A stretch of DNA of 10,861 nucleotides. Origin: a bacterium (lineage in GTDB: Bacteria > Vulcanimicrobiota > CADAWZ01). Shown one piece after another: positions 1-6,692 of this stretch. The stretch is from assembly GCA_024409025.1 (NCBI GenBank), contig JAKSUM010000016.1, positions 1-10,861 on the forward strand. The letters are read 5' to 3'. The position numbers were made by a program, and so were the translations under genes. The first letter of the stretch is position 1, and every line of letters begins with the position of its first letter. The notes beneath the pieces are model-generated. The model saw nothing but the letters and a program-made list of their open reading frames with translations, did not search any database and was not told the DNA's origin.

Positions 1-409
1 TAAGCATGCATTCAGACTTTTTTTGGGCAGCAGAAGCCCGTCCCGAAAGAGGCCCTGCCAAAGCTATGAGAACGCTCTTTCCAAGACCGCCAGCAATAAA
101 TGCGGCAAGCTTTTCCTTCTCATCAGCAGGGATAAGCTGAAAAGAACAAATCTCAACAATACGGAAAGGGGACATGAAAGGCAATATGGAAAGGGATTCT
201 TCTGCCATGTAAGACTTAAATCCCCTCCCCCCTTCAAGTCTGTCATAATTAAAATCCGAAAGAGAGGCCTCAGGATATAATGATTTTATCTCTGAAGCGC
301 ATGAAGATACTATTGATTCATCATCACCTTCAAGATAATAGAATGAAAAAGACGCTGAAGGCATCCTTATAAGCGAATATTCCGATTTTTTTGTCTGTCC
401 CCTGTCCAT
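1..409 (-). CDS. holA: DNA polymerase III delta subunit, N-terminal 136 codons (runs off left edge)
   Basis: An open frame reads leftward from the ATG at 409-407 to the window edge without a stop, so the 3' part of the gene is missing. The translation fits the N-terminal domain of HolA, the clamp-loader subunit that opens the sliding beta clamp at the replisome. It has a short lead-in, then FYYLEGDD (residues 23-30, matching the family's YLLYGEE-type strand), a DFNYDRLEG segment (52-60), and ESLSILPFMSPFRIVEI (71-87), which matches the family's conserved 'PF..R.V' block. HolA lacks a working ATPase P-loop, and none is expected here. The start lies 11 bases after the mtnA stop with only a weak SD, so it is probably read through from mtnA. 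A second in-frame ATG at residue 16 sits too close to the first strand to be favoured. Identification rests on motif memory from a partial sequence. Confidence 0.8.
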   Translation of the reverse strand, partial: MDRGQTKKSEYSLIRMPSASFSFYYLEGDDESIVSSCASEIKSLYPEASLSDFNYDRLEGGRGFKSYMAEESLSILPFMSPFRIVEICSFQLIPADEKEKLAAFIAGGLGKSVLIALAGPLSGRASAAQKKSECML

Positions 410-420
410 ATCGATATTTA

Positions 421-1446
421 TCAGCCTAAAAGCTTTCTCAGATTTATGTCAAACGGAGGTCTTATAATGCCTCTGTCAGTAATAATTCCCTTTATAAGAG
501 AATTAGGAGTAACATCAAATGCGGGATTGAAAGCATCGCATCCTTCAGGAGCTGTCCTGACTCCGCCAAGACTCCTTACCTCCTCAGGATTTCTCTGCTC
601 AATAATAATTTCATCTCCGCTTTTAATCGACATATCAATTGTAGAATAAGGGGCGGCAATATAGAAAGGCACCTTATGATATGCGGCAGATACCGCAAGA
701 CCATATGTACCGATTTTATTTGCGCTATCGCCGTTAGCGGCGATTCTGTCCGCTCCGGTTACTATGAGATCTATCTTATGAGTCTTCATAAGATGTGAGG
801 ACATATTATCGCACATAAGAGTGAACGGAATACCGTCCTGATCGAGCTCCCAAGCAGTAAGCCTTGCTCCCTGCAGAAGAGGTCTTGTCTCGTCTGCATA
901 AACATGAATATTTCTGCCTGCCCTATGAGCATGCCTAATCACGGCAAGAGCAGTGCCGTCTCCGGCAGTTGCAAGACTTCCCGTATTGCAATGGGTTATT
1001 ATATTAGCATTCTGAGGCACAACATCAAGACCGAACTCGCCCATCTTCCTGCAAAGCTCTATATCCTCCTCCCATATGGCAAAAGCTTCTTTATCAAGAG
1101 AAGCAATATAAGCGTCATTATCACCGCTGTAGGCAGCAATAAACGGAAGCATCCTGTCGAGAGCCCACATAAGATTTACAGCAGTAGGTCTTGCCGATCT
1201 GAGTTTTTTCTCTGCATCGGCAGTATATTTTTGGACATCAAAGCCGCCTTTTACAGCCTGTCTTGCAGCAACACATATGCCCATTGCGGCAGAAACGCCA
1301 ATCAACGGGGCTCCCCTTACTGCAAGCGTCTTAATAGCATCATATACGAGCATATAGTCATCGCAGTCAATGTATTCCATTGAAAGAGGGAGCTTTCTCT
1401 GGTCAAGAAGCCTTAAAGTCCCATTAAGCCATTCAATCTGTTTCAT
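421..1446 (-). CDS. mtnA: S-methyl-5-thioribose-1-phosphate isomerase
   Basis: This enzyme converts 5-methylthioribose-1-phosphate to methylthioribulose-1-phosphate in the methionine salvage pathway, which recycles the methylthioadenosine left by polyamine synthesis. It belongs to the eIF2B-alpha/MtnA fold family. Visible family marks are RGAPLIGVSAAMG near residue 44, THCNTGSLATAGDGTAL with the catalytic Cys at about 153, YADETRPLLQGARLTAWEL near 183, and VTGADRIAANGDSANKIGTY with the catalytic Asp at about 233. The end, RPPFD, is also typical. At 341 residues the length is normal. I chose the ATG at 1446 because GAAAGGA lies seven bases upstream; an in-frame TTG two codons earlier is not preferred. 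It follows corA by 45 bases and precedes holA by 11. No partner gene of the pathway (mtnK, mtnN, mtnB) is in view, so the downstream route is unknown. Confidence 0.95.
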   Translation of the reverse strand: MKQIEWLNGTLRLLDQRKLPLSMEYIDCDDYMLVYDAIKTLAVRGAPLIGVSAAMGICVAARQAVKGGFDVQKYTADAEKKLRSARPTAVNLMWALDRMLPFIAAYSGDNDAYIASLDKEAFAIWEEDIELCRKMGEFGLDVVPQNANIITHCNTGSLATAGDGTALAVIRHAHRAGRNIHVYADETRPLLQGARLTAWELDQDGIPFTLMCDNMSSHLMKTHKIDLIVTGADRIAANGDSANKIGTYGLAVSAAYHKVPFYIAAPYSTIDMSIKSGDEIIIEQRNPEEVRSLGGVRTAPEGCDAFNPAFDVTPNSLIKGIITDRGIIRPPFDINLRKLLG

Positions 1447-1491
1447 AAACAAATCCTTTCTTAATTAAGCATATAGTGATCAATCCACATA

Positions 1492-2427
1492 TTATCCTGT
1501 TATGAAGGAAGCCCCTACAGTCAGAAGAAGAGCAATTACTATAATAAAGCAAAATCCAAACATATTGTCAGCCCAAGGAACAGGCACATTCATCCCCCAG
1601 AAGCTTGCAACCATTGTCGGAATGGCAAGAATTATAGTGATTACGGTAAGATTTCGCATCACTATATTAAGATTATTTGAAATTACGGAAGCAAAAGCAT
1701 CCATCATTCCCGTAAGAACATCCCTATGCATATCCACCATCTCACCAGCCTGCTCGTTTTCGACAATAGCGTCCTCAAGGATATCCTCATCCTCTTCAAA
1801 GACACATAAAAGATGCTGGTATATGGGATTCTTTCTCATTCTTAGAAGCTTTTTAAGAACTATTCCATTATCCTTAAGAGCAGTAGTAAAATAAACAAGG
1901 CTCCTTTCAAGCTCAAAGAGTTGAAAAAGCATCTTATTTTTCATGGATTGTCTGAGAGCCCTTTCAATTCTGTCAGACAGCTTGTTAATCTCCTTCATCC
2001 TCCTAAGGTACAGATCTGCTATCCTATATAGAACCTGAAAAAGAAATCTTGTCTTCTTTGCAGTATCGAACGAAGAAGCCTTCTCAGAGCCAAATGCCTG
2101 AAACACATCACATTGCTCTCTGCAGACGGTTATAAAATAATCAATGGTTATAATAATGCCAAGAGGCCTTGTATCAAAATTATTGTCAGACAGCTGAAGA
2201 GGTGTGTTAGCAACAACAAGAAGAGAATTATCATCAAATTCAAGCCTTGATCGCTCCTCATCATCGAGTGCACTCATCATAAAGTCATGAGGAACCCCGC
2301 AAAGAGAACATACCCTTTCAAGTTCTTCATTTGTAGGATTTGAAAGCTGAATCCATGCGCCTTTTTCTAAAGTGTCGAGAGTAAGCTCTCTCAGATAGTT
2401 ATTTTCCGTCTTGCATACACTTATCAT
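1492..2427 (-). CDS. corA: CorA-family magnesium/divalent cation transporter
   Basis: This is a CorA-type channel for magnesium or related divalent cations in the inner membrane. A long, soluble, mainly helical N-terminal region (about residues 1-255) includes charged helices such as RMKEINKLSDRIERAL. Two C-terminal membrane helices follow, at about 260-279 and 290-308. The first ends in GMNVP, the GMN signature that forms the pore mouth and selectivity site in this family. Length is 311 residues, close to the usual 315 or so. The ATG at 2427 is preferred because AGGGGA lies seven bases upstream; a TTG ten codons earlier would overlap the preceding gene and lacks such a site. It starts 16 bases after the end of the HyfC-like gene, so it is probably cotranscribed with it. 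No functional link between CorA and that membrane module is established. The C-terminal tail after TM2 is only a few residues long. Confidence 0.93.
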   Translation of the reverse strand: MISVCKTENNYLRELTLDTLEKGAWIQLSNPTNEELERVCSLCGVPHDFMMSALDDEERSRLEFDDNSLLVVANTPLQLSDNNFDTRPLGIIITIDYFITVCREQCDVFQAFGSEKASSFDTAKKTRFLFQVLYRIADLYLRRMKEINKLSDRIERALRQSMKNKMLFQLFELERSLVYFTTALKDNGIVLKKLLRMRKNPIYQHLLCVFEEDEDILEDAIVENEQAGEMVDMHRDVLTGMMDAFASVISNNLNIVMRNLTVITIILAIPTMVASFWGMNVPVPWADNMFGFCFIIVIALLLTVGASFITG

Positions 2428-2443
2428 TAGTAAATCCCCTGTA

Positions 2444-3238
2444 TCAAATTTTTCCAAGCATCAGGATAAATATATTCCCAAAACATAATATAAAAGCGGC
2501 TGACCAGAAAAACTTTATAAATCCGGAAAGCGAAACCTGCCTTATAAACCTTCCGGCGGCATCAGTAGCAGCAAGAACAATGCATGATGCCGGAATGGAT
2601 ATATATGCGGGATCAGGCCATACCACAAAACAAAGCATTAATATTATAACAGTTTCAAACTGTTTTGCAACAATAAAAAAAATTTTTGAAGAAGGGCTCA
2701 AAGGGCCTGCTATAGGATAAAGTTCTCCGGAAAACTCATTTTTTCCGGATACGCATAGCCCTCTCTTAAATGCTGATGCCATAAGAAAAGCGGCAAAAAC
2801 AGCAGGAATCATGGATATAGGAGGATTCAATGCTATGTTGGATATCATAAATGTCCCTGATGCAACCTTGCATGAATATGCAAACAATATATATATCGGA
2901 GCATATGCCGCAGTACGGAAAAGAAGCTCAAGCCCCTTAAAAGGGCCTGAAGCATTTTCAGCATGCATCAGAGCGGCAGCAGCAAATACATCCGAACAAA
3001 CGGATATAAATATGATAAGGAGCATAGCCTGCCCTAAGATAATCATAACAAATGCCGCAACACAGAATATCAGCTGCATGCCGGAAAAAAAAGACTCAAA
3101 GCCTCCCAATGTAAATTTCTTAACAGCAATAAGCCTTTTTATCTCATAAAACGGCTTCAAGCCCTTAAAAAGCATTCCGGCAAAAGGAGCTATAATGGTT
3201 ATAAAAGCAAATGCTGCTATTTTAAAAATCATATTCAT
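2444..3238 (-). CDS. HyfC/HycD/EchB-like (NuoH-family) membrane subunit, divergent
   Basis: A 264-residue, very hydrophobic protein with about seven or eight predicted membrane helices. By eye it matches the NuoH-like subunit of membrane-bound hydrogenases (HycD, HyfC, EchB), which links the catalytic arm to the proton-pumping arm. Points of match are GLKPFYEIKRLIAVKK near residues 26-41 (family: GP..Q.YYDI.KLL.K), the GPFKGLELLFRTAAYAP region near 97-113 (family: G..RE....EP), and GELYPIAGPLSPSS near 171-184 (family: E....GPL.EYSG). The acidic residue of the GPL-x-E-Y-S-G motif appears replaced by Pro. Its ATG overlaps the stop of the upstream fragment as ATGA, a sign of translational coupling, and the order (NuoL-like then NuoH-like) is the one seen in hyf and hyc operons. 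The next gene is corA, not a catalytic subunit. Family assignment is moderately sure; function is not. Confidence 0.65.
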   Translation of the reverse strand: MNMIFKIAAFAFITIIAPFAGMLFKGLKPFYEIKRLIAVKKFTLGGFESFFSGMQLIFCVAAFVMIILGQAMLLIIFISVCSDVFAAAALMHAENASGPFKGLELLFRTAAYAPIYILFAYSCKVASGTFMISNIALNPPISMIPAVFAAFLMASAFKRGLCVSGKNEFSGELYPIAGPLSPSSKIFFIVAKQFETVIILMLCFVVWPDPAYISIPASCIVLAATDAAGRFIRQVSLSGFIKFFWSAAFILCFGNIFILMLGKI

Positions 3239-3669
3239 CTGAATGTTATTCCCGAAGAAACTCCCAAAAGATATGCAAGCATTACGAATGATGCGGGGGT
3301 AAATAAGGATTCAAGATACCTCTCTGAAAGGAAACGCGCATGCCTCCCTGAAAAAAGCCTGTTCCATGCGGCAAAAACCCTTTCAGAAACATCCGAATAA
3401 TTATTCCGCCTATTGCAGAACACACAAAAAAACACAGCTGACGCTATGAACAGAGATACCATAATAACAGACGGATACAGTCCGGAAAAAACTCCTGACA
3501 AAGACTGACCGGCTCCTGCAAATCCCGTTTCAAGCATGGAAACAATCACGCCAGGTTCTGAGGCATCAGGGCTCATTGCGTCGACAGAGGCTTTTTTAAT
3601 GACATAATACAGAGCAGGAAGAACAAAATTAAGAAGCAGCGAGAAACCGAGAACGCACATGACAGACAC
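3235..3669 (-). CDS. C-terminal part of the HyfB/NuoL-like protein, separated by an in-frame stop
   Basis: A 144-residue membrane protein fragment with hydrophobic segments at about 1-25, 60-82 and near the C-terminus. It lies in exactly the same reading frame as the upstream 485-residue gene and is separated from it by one TAA (3696-3694) and eight further sense codons (KIRPSGLS). Its content fits the C-terminal end of HyfB/HycC/EchA proteins: a hydrophobic helix after the PRS-like linker, a soluble stretch, then SERYLESLFTPASFVM, which resembles the terminal 'YTATSF..P.R..F' block of that family. Possible starts are GTG at 3669 (a weak GGA six bases upstream) or ATG at 3660 (no SD), so efficient independent initiation is not obvious. 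The end overlaps the start of the HyfC-like gene as ATGA. It could be a decayed tail or a true split subunit comparable to MbhI of archaeal Mbh hydrogenases. Confidence 0.55.
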   Translation of the reverse strand: MSVMCVLGFSLLLNFVLPALYYVIKKASVDAMSPDASEPGVIVSMLETGFAGAGQSLSGVFSGLYPSVIMVSLFIASAVFFCVFCNRRNNYSDVSERVFAAWNRLFSGRHARFLSERYLESLFTPASFVMLAYLLGVSSGITFR

Positions 3670-3693
3670 CGAGAGTCCGGAAGGCCTTATCTT

Positions 3694-5151
3694 TTACAAT
3701 GGCATATATGAAGGAGATGACGCCCCTTTTGCAGTCCATGAAATCATAGAGAGGGCAATTCCGACTACCGTAAAAAATGCCGCCGACAAAGGAAGGACTG
3801 AAGAAGTAAAAACGGTAAGCCCAGAGCCAGGAATAATGACTGAAGCATTAAAGAACGCTTCCAAAATCATCCAAAGAGCAAAAAAGACACCAAAAGGAGG
3901 CATATAAAGCGACACGGCCGTTATCTTCCTTATAAACGAACAGCATGGATCGTCCGGAACAAACTGGCATAAAAGCATTATGCAACAGAAAGCATAAGCA
4001 AAGCAGAATAGAAAAAAGCCTCCGGAGACAGCAGCAGGAATTCCTGTTCCCGCACAAGCACATATAATCCCTCCTATTCCTGAAAGAAAATACGGACAGG
4101 CCTGCATTATGTCCTTTTTTATGCATGAAAGGGCGGAACATGAGAAGAAAGCAAAAGAGCCGAAAAGAGCCGCAGAATACCCTATAATCATTCCCGAGGC
4201 TTTGCTTGAATAAGCAAGAAGCGGAAAAACAGGGGCAAGCCTGAAAATAAGAAACAGCCCCAAAGGAATAGAACATATGCAGACAAGAGATGCCTGAAAA
4301 AAAGCGGAGGATGCAGGAGAAGCCCACCTGTGAAAAGGAGGAAGAGCAGCACATATAAAGGCCGATATATAAAGCATTATGACGGCAATTGAAATTTTGC
4401 CGGCGCTTTTAAGACCTCCCATTTTAAGAAGAAGGACAATGGAAAGACCGTCGCCGCCCCCATTATACGAGTAAAGGAAGCATACTGCCGCAAAAAATAT
4501 TAAAGATGCTGACAAAAAATATTTCAAAGCAAGAACAGAGCCTTCATGCATCTCAAGCCCCTTCTCCTCTGCCATAGAACAGTATACAGCAAGCCCTATG
4601 ATGTTTATTGCAAGCGGGAAAAAGAAAAGATTTCCCGAAACAGCCGCAAAATTCACCGCAGCAATGCAAAAGAAAATAATCCTGAAAAGCTTCATATTAT
4701 GACCATGGCTGCGTTCATCCGCATATTTCGACCATAGGAGGGCAAAAATAGAGCCGGCTGAAGAAACAGCAAAGACAAACAGCTTTGAAAGGGTGTCGGC
4801 AATAACAACAGTGGAATTGCCAGGGGCATATTTTTTATGAATAAGAAACCAGCACATGAGAGCAGCTTCCAAAACAGCCGCCATAAAGACAAAAAAGCTC
4901 TTTCTTTTAAATGCAATATATGTACAGTACCCAAGAATGGCAAAGTTAAAAACAGTAACAAAAATATAGAGATTTCTGACGGACGCGAAAATATTGCCGG
5001 TAAAAAAAAGAAGCCAGGAATTCAGCATAATGCAGCCGCAAAAAAACACTGCCGCAAAAACCCTGATAGAAGAATGCTTTATATAAGAAGTGATAGGAGC
5101 TGCCGCAGGAAGAGCAACGGCAAGCGCCAGCATTGTCATTTCATAATCCAT
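3694..5151 (-). CDS. Divergent HyfB/NuoL-like proton-conducting membrane subunit (ends early at TAA)
   Basis: A 485-residue polytopic membrane protein with roughly twelve to fourteen hydrophobic segments. It resembles the proton-conducting antiporter family (PF00361: NuoL/M/N, MrpA/D, HyfB, EchA). The clearest signs are ALPPFHRWASPASSAFFQAS near residues 268-287 (family: K..PFH.WLPDA...APTPVSAL), LKYFLSASLIFF near 209-220, IKKDIMQACPYFLSGIGG near 344-361 (family: Q.DIKRLLAYSSI.H.G) and LYMPPFGVFFALWMI near 415-429. By eye, residues normally used for proton movement are replaced: the TM5 Glu by Asn183, the Lys before PFH by Cys266, and the Lys of DIK by Met. HyfB-type proteins usually run past 600 residues; the missing C-terminus continues in frame after the TAA. 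The start at 5151 has only weak SD support; ATGs at residues 5 and 7 are alternatives. This is the first gene of its strand run, divergent from the uridylyltransferase. Confidence 0.62.
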   Translation of the reverse strand: MDYEMTMLALAVALPAAAPITSYIKHSSIRVFAAVFFCGCIMLNSWLLFFTGNIFASVRNLYIFVTVFNFAILGYCTYIAFKRKSFFVFMAAVLEAALMCWFLIHKKYAPGNSTVVIADTLSKLFVFAVSSAGSIFALLWSKYADERSHGHNMKLFRIIFFCIAAVNFAAVSGNLFFFPLAINIIGLAVYCSMAEEKGLEMHEGSVLALKYFLSASLIFFAAVCFLYSYNGGGDGLSIVLLLKMGGLKSAGKISIAVIMLYISAFICAALPPFHRWASPASSAFFQASLVCICSIPLGLFLIFRLAPVFPLLAYSSKASGMIIGYSAALFGSFAFFSCSALSCIKKDIMQACPYFLSGIGGIICACAGTGIPAAVSGGFFLFCFAYAFCCIMLLCQFVPDDPCCSFIRKITAVSLYMPPFGVFFALWMILEAFFNASVIIPGSGLTVFTSSVLPLSAAFFTVVGIALSMISWTAKGASSPSYMPL

Positions 5152-5274
5152 AATTCTTAAATATTCGACATCAAAATTAAAAATCCGTTAAAACCAGCCA
5201 AAAATCCTGTCTGCAGGAGAAAAAAGCCGCTTTCAAGAAATAAAACGGAAATAACAGCGGAGAAAGCCCAATCA
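5152..5274. promoter_or_regulatory. AT-rich divergent intergenic region, probable promoters for both flanking genes
   Basis: These 123 bases separate two divergent genes and must hold the promoter of the plus-strand uridylyltransferase and probably that of the leftward membrane-protein run. On the plus strand TCGACA (5165-5170) with a 17-base spacer to TTAAAA (5188-5193) is a poor candidate pair. On the minus strand TTGGCT followed by an AT-rich -10-like stretch is equally weak. No operator palindrome or riboswitch fold was recognised. The role is inferred from gene arrangement rather than from a strong motif. Confidence 0.35.
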
Positions 5275-6657
5275 ATGCAGGATAAATTTTCCTATTTTCA
5301 GCAGCTGATGGAGAGCGAGCGAATGCCCGCCCTCTCAATAGAGATATTTAAAAGCCATTACGAAAAGCTCACAAGCGGCAGGAACGCCCTCATACCTGAT
5401 TCCGAAATAAAGCCGATAATAACGCTTCCTGATCTAAAGACGGTAAAAGAAAAATTCAACTCAAAAGCTGACAAGTATTCCTCCAAAACAGTAGTAATCA
5501 AGCTTAACGGAGGCTTGGGGACAAGCATGGGAATGGAGTGCGCCAAATCGCTTATAGAGGCAAGAGACGGAGTATCCTTCCTTGAAATTATAGCAAGCCA
5601 GACAATGAAGAACAGGCAGAGCCTCTGCCTTATGGACAGCTTTTCGACATATGCGGATTCAAAAAACCTGCTTGACTCGATAATGCCCGAACAGAAGGGC
5701 ATACCGCGCCACTTCATACAGAGCAAGGTGCCAAAGGTCAGAAGAGCAGATCTGATGCCTGCAAAATATCCTGAAAATCCGGCACTTGAATGGTGTCCTC
5801 CAGGACATGGGGATATATACGCTTCATTTATAACGGCAGGAATACTTGACTCAATGATAAGCTCCGGAGCAGAGTATGCGTTCATATCGAATGCGGACAA
5901 TCTTGGAGCAGTCATGGAGCCGGCAATACCGGCCTATATGGAGCAGGAAGGCATACCTTTCATTATGGAGGTCTCAGAAAGGGCAAGAGAGGATCGAAAA
6001 GGCGGCCATATAGCGGCAGACCGAAAAGGCGGCATACTGCTACGTGAGCTTGCACAGTGCCCTGATGAAGATCTCGAATCATTTCAGAATATAGGAAGAT
6101 ACTGCTTCTTTAACACAAACAGCATATGGATAAAGCTCAGCGAGCTCAAAAAAGAAATATGCAGGAACGGCGGAAGGATGGCTCTTCCCCTTATAATAAA
6201 TAAAAAGACAGTGGATCCGAGAAATCCCGATTCAGACAAGGTTTACCAGCTTGAAACGGCAATGGGCTGCGCAATATCGTCATTTCCGGGAGCTAAAGCA
6301 ATTCTCGTATCAAGAGACAGATTCAGGCCAGTCAAGACGACGAACGATCTGCTTCTCCTGCGTTCGGACATATATAGGCTTACATCAGACCGCAGGCTCG
6401 AGAAAAATGCAGGAAGGGAGAAACTTCCATTTATAGATCTTGATCCCGATTTCTATAAAATGTCAGACTCGCTTGCAGAAAGATTCCCTTCAGGAGCTCC
6501 GTCCCTCAAGGACTGCATATCTCTAAAAATAAAAGGAGACGTTGTCTTCTCAAAAGGCATATCGGTAAAGGGAGACGCATCCGTAATCAATCTTACAGGC
6601 AGGCAGGCCGTAATACCCGCAGGAACATTAATAACAGGCGAATACATAATCAAATAG
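5275..6657 (+). CDS. UTP--glucose-1-phosphate uridylyltransferase (UDPGP family)
   Basis: This cytosolic enzyme makes UDP-glucose (possibly also another UDP-sugar) from UTP and a sugar-1-phosphate. It belongs to the eukaryote-like UDPGP family, also found in bifidobacteria, not the GalU family. The uridine-binding loop KLNGGLGTSMG is at residues 76-86. WCPPGHGD at 173-180 and SNADNLGA at 204-211 line the sugar and nucleotide site. DRKGGHIA (240-247), FNTNSIWI (279-286), VDPRNP and QLETAMG, and VKTTNDLL (353-360) are further family blocks. A short C-terminal beta-helix-like tail follows (VVFSKGISVKGDASVI). At 460 residues it is full length. The start at 5275 has a GGAG 12 bases upstream, longer spacing than ideal, but no better start fits the N-terminus. 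It is a single-gene unit ending in a hairpin terminator. Choice of sugar (glucose versus galactose or GlcNAc) cannot be settled by eye, though the bifidobacterial-type blocks favour glucose-1-phosphate. Confidence 0.92.
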   Translation: MQDKFSYFQQLMESERMPALSIEIFKSHYEKLTSGRNALIPDSEIKPIITLPDLKTVKEKFNSKADKYSSKTVVIKLNGGLGTSMGMECAKSLIEARDGVSFLEIIASQTMKNRQSLCLMDSFSTYADSKNLLDSIMPEQKGIPRHFIQSKVPKVRRADLMPAKYPENPALEWCPPGHGDIYASFITAGILDSMISSGAEYAFISNADNLGAVMEPAIPAYMEQEGIPFIMEVSERAREDRKGGHIAADRKGGILLRELAQCPDEDLESFQNIGRYCFFNTNSIWIKLSELKKEICRNGGRMALPLIINKKTVDPRNPDSDKVYQLETAMGCAISSFPGAKAILVSRDRFRPVKTTNDLLLLRSDIYRLTSDRRLEKNAGREKLPFIDLDPDFYKMSDSLAERFPSGAPSLKDCISLKIKGDVVFSKGISVKGDASVINLTGRQAVIPAGTLITGEYIIK

Positions 6658-6691
6658 AAAAAATCCCGAATCATTGATTCGGGATTTTTTT
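6658..6691. terminator. Bidirectional rho-independent terminator between convergent genes
   Basis: A near-perfect hairpin: AATCCCGAATC pairs with GATTCGGGATT around a three-base ATT loop. A run of A lies on the left and a run of T on the right, so each strand has a U-tract after the stem. It begins right after the uridylyltransferase TAG and ends just before the glycosyltransferase stop, so it can end both transcripts. Confidence 0.9.
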
Positions 6692-6692
6692 A

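Noticed and set aside
64..246. Minus-strand 60-codon open frame near the left edge
   Set aside because: The holA frame covers the same bases and gives a recognisable protein.
904..1383. Plus-strand open frame of 159 codons inside mtnA
   Set aside because: It lies entirely opposite a gene with intact catalytic motifs, has no family resemblance and no SD.
3694..3696. Stop codon reassignment or recoded amino acid at the TAA
   Set aside because: TAA is not used for selenocysteine or pyrrolysine, and corA and glgC in this window end normally at TAA.
3848..4354. Cys/Phe-rich minus-strand open frame within the NuoL-like gene
   Set aside because: A shifted-frame shadow of a hydrophobic gene; the other frame carries the PFH-W and DI-x-Q blocks.
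5998..6036. Repeated DRKGG codons in the uridylyltransferase, possible tandem duplication
   Set aside because: The UDPGP family normally reads ADRKGGHLA followed by a variable stretch, so the second DRKGG is within ordinary variation.
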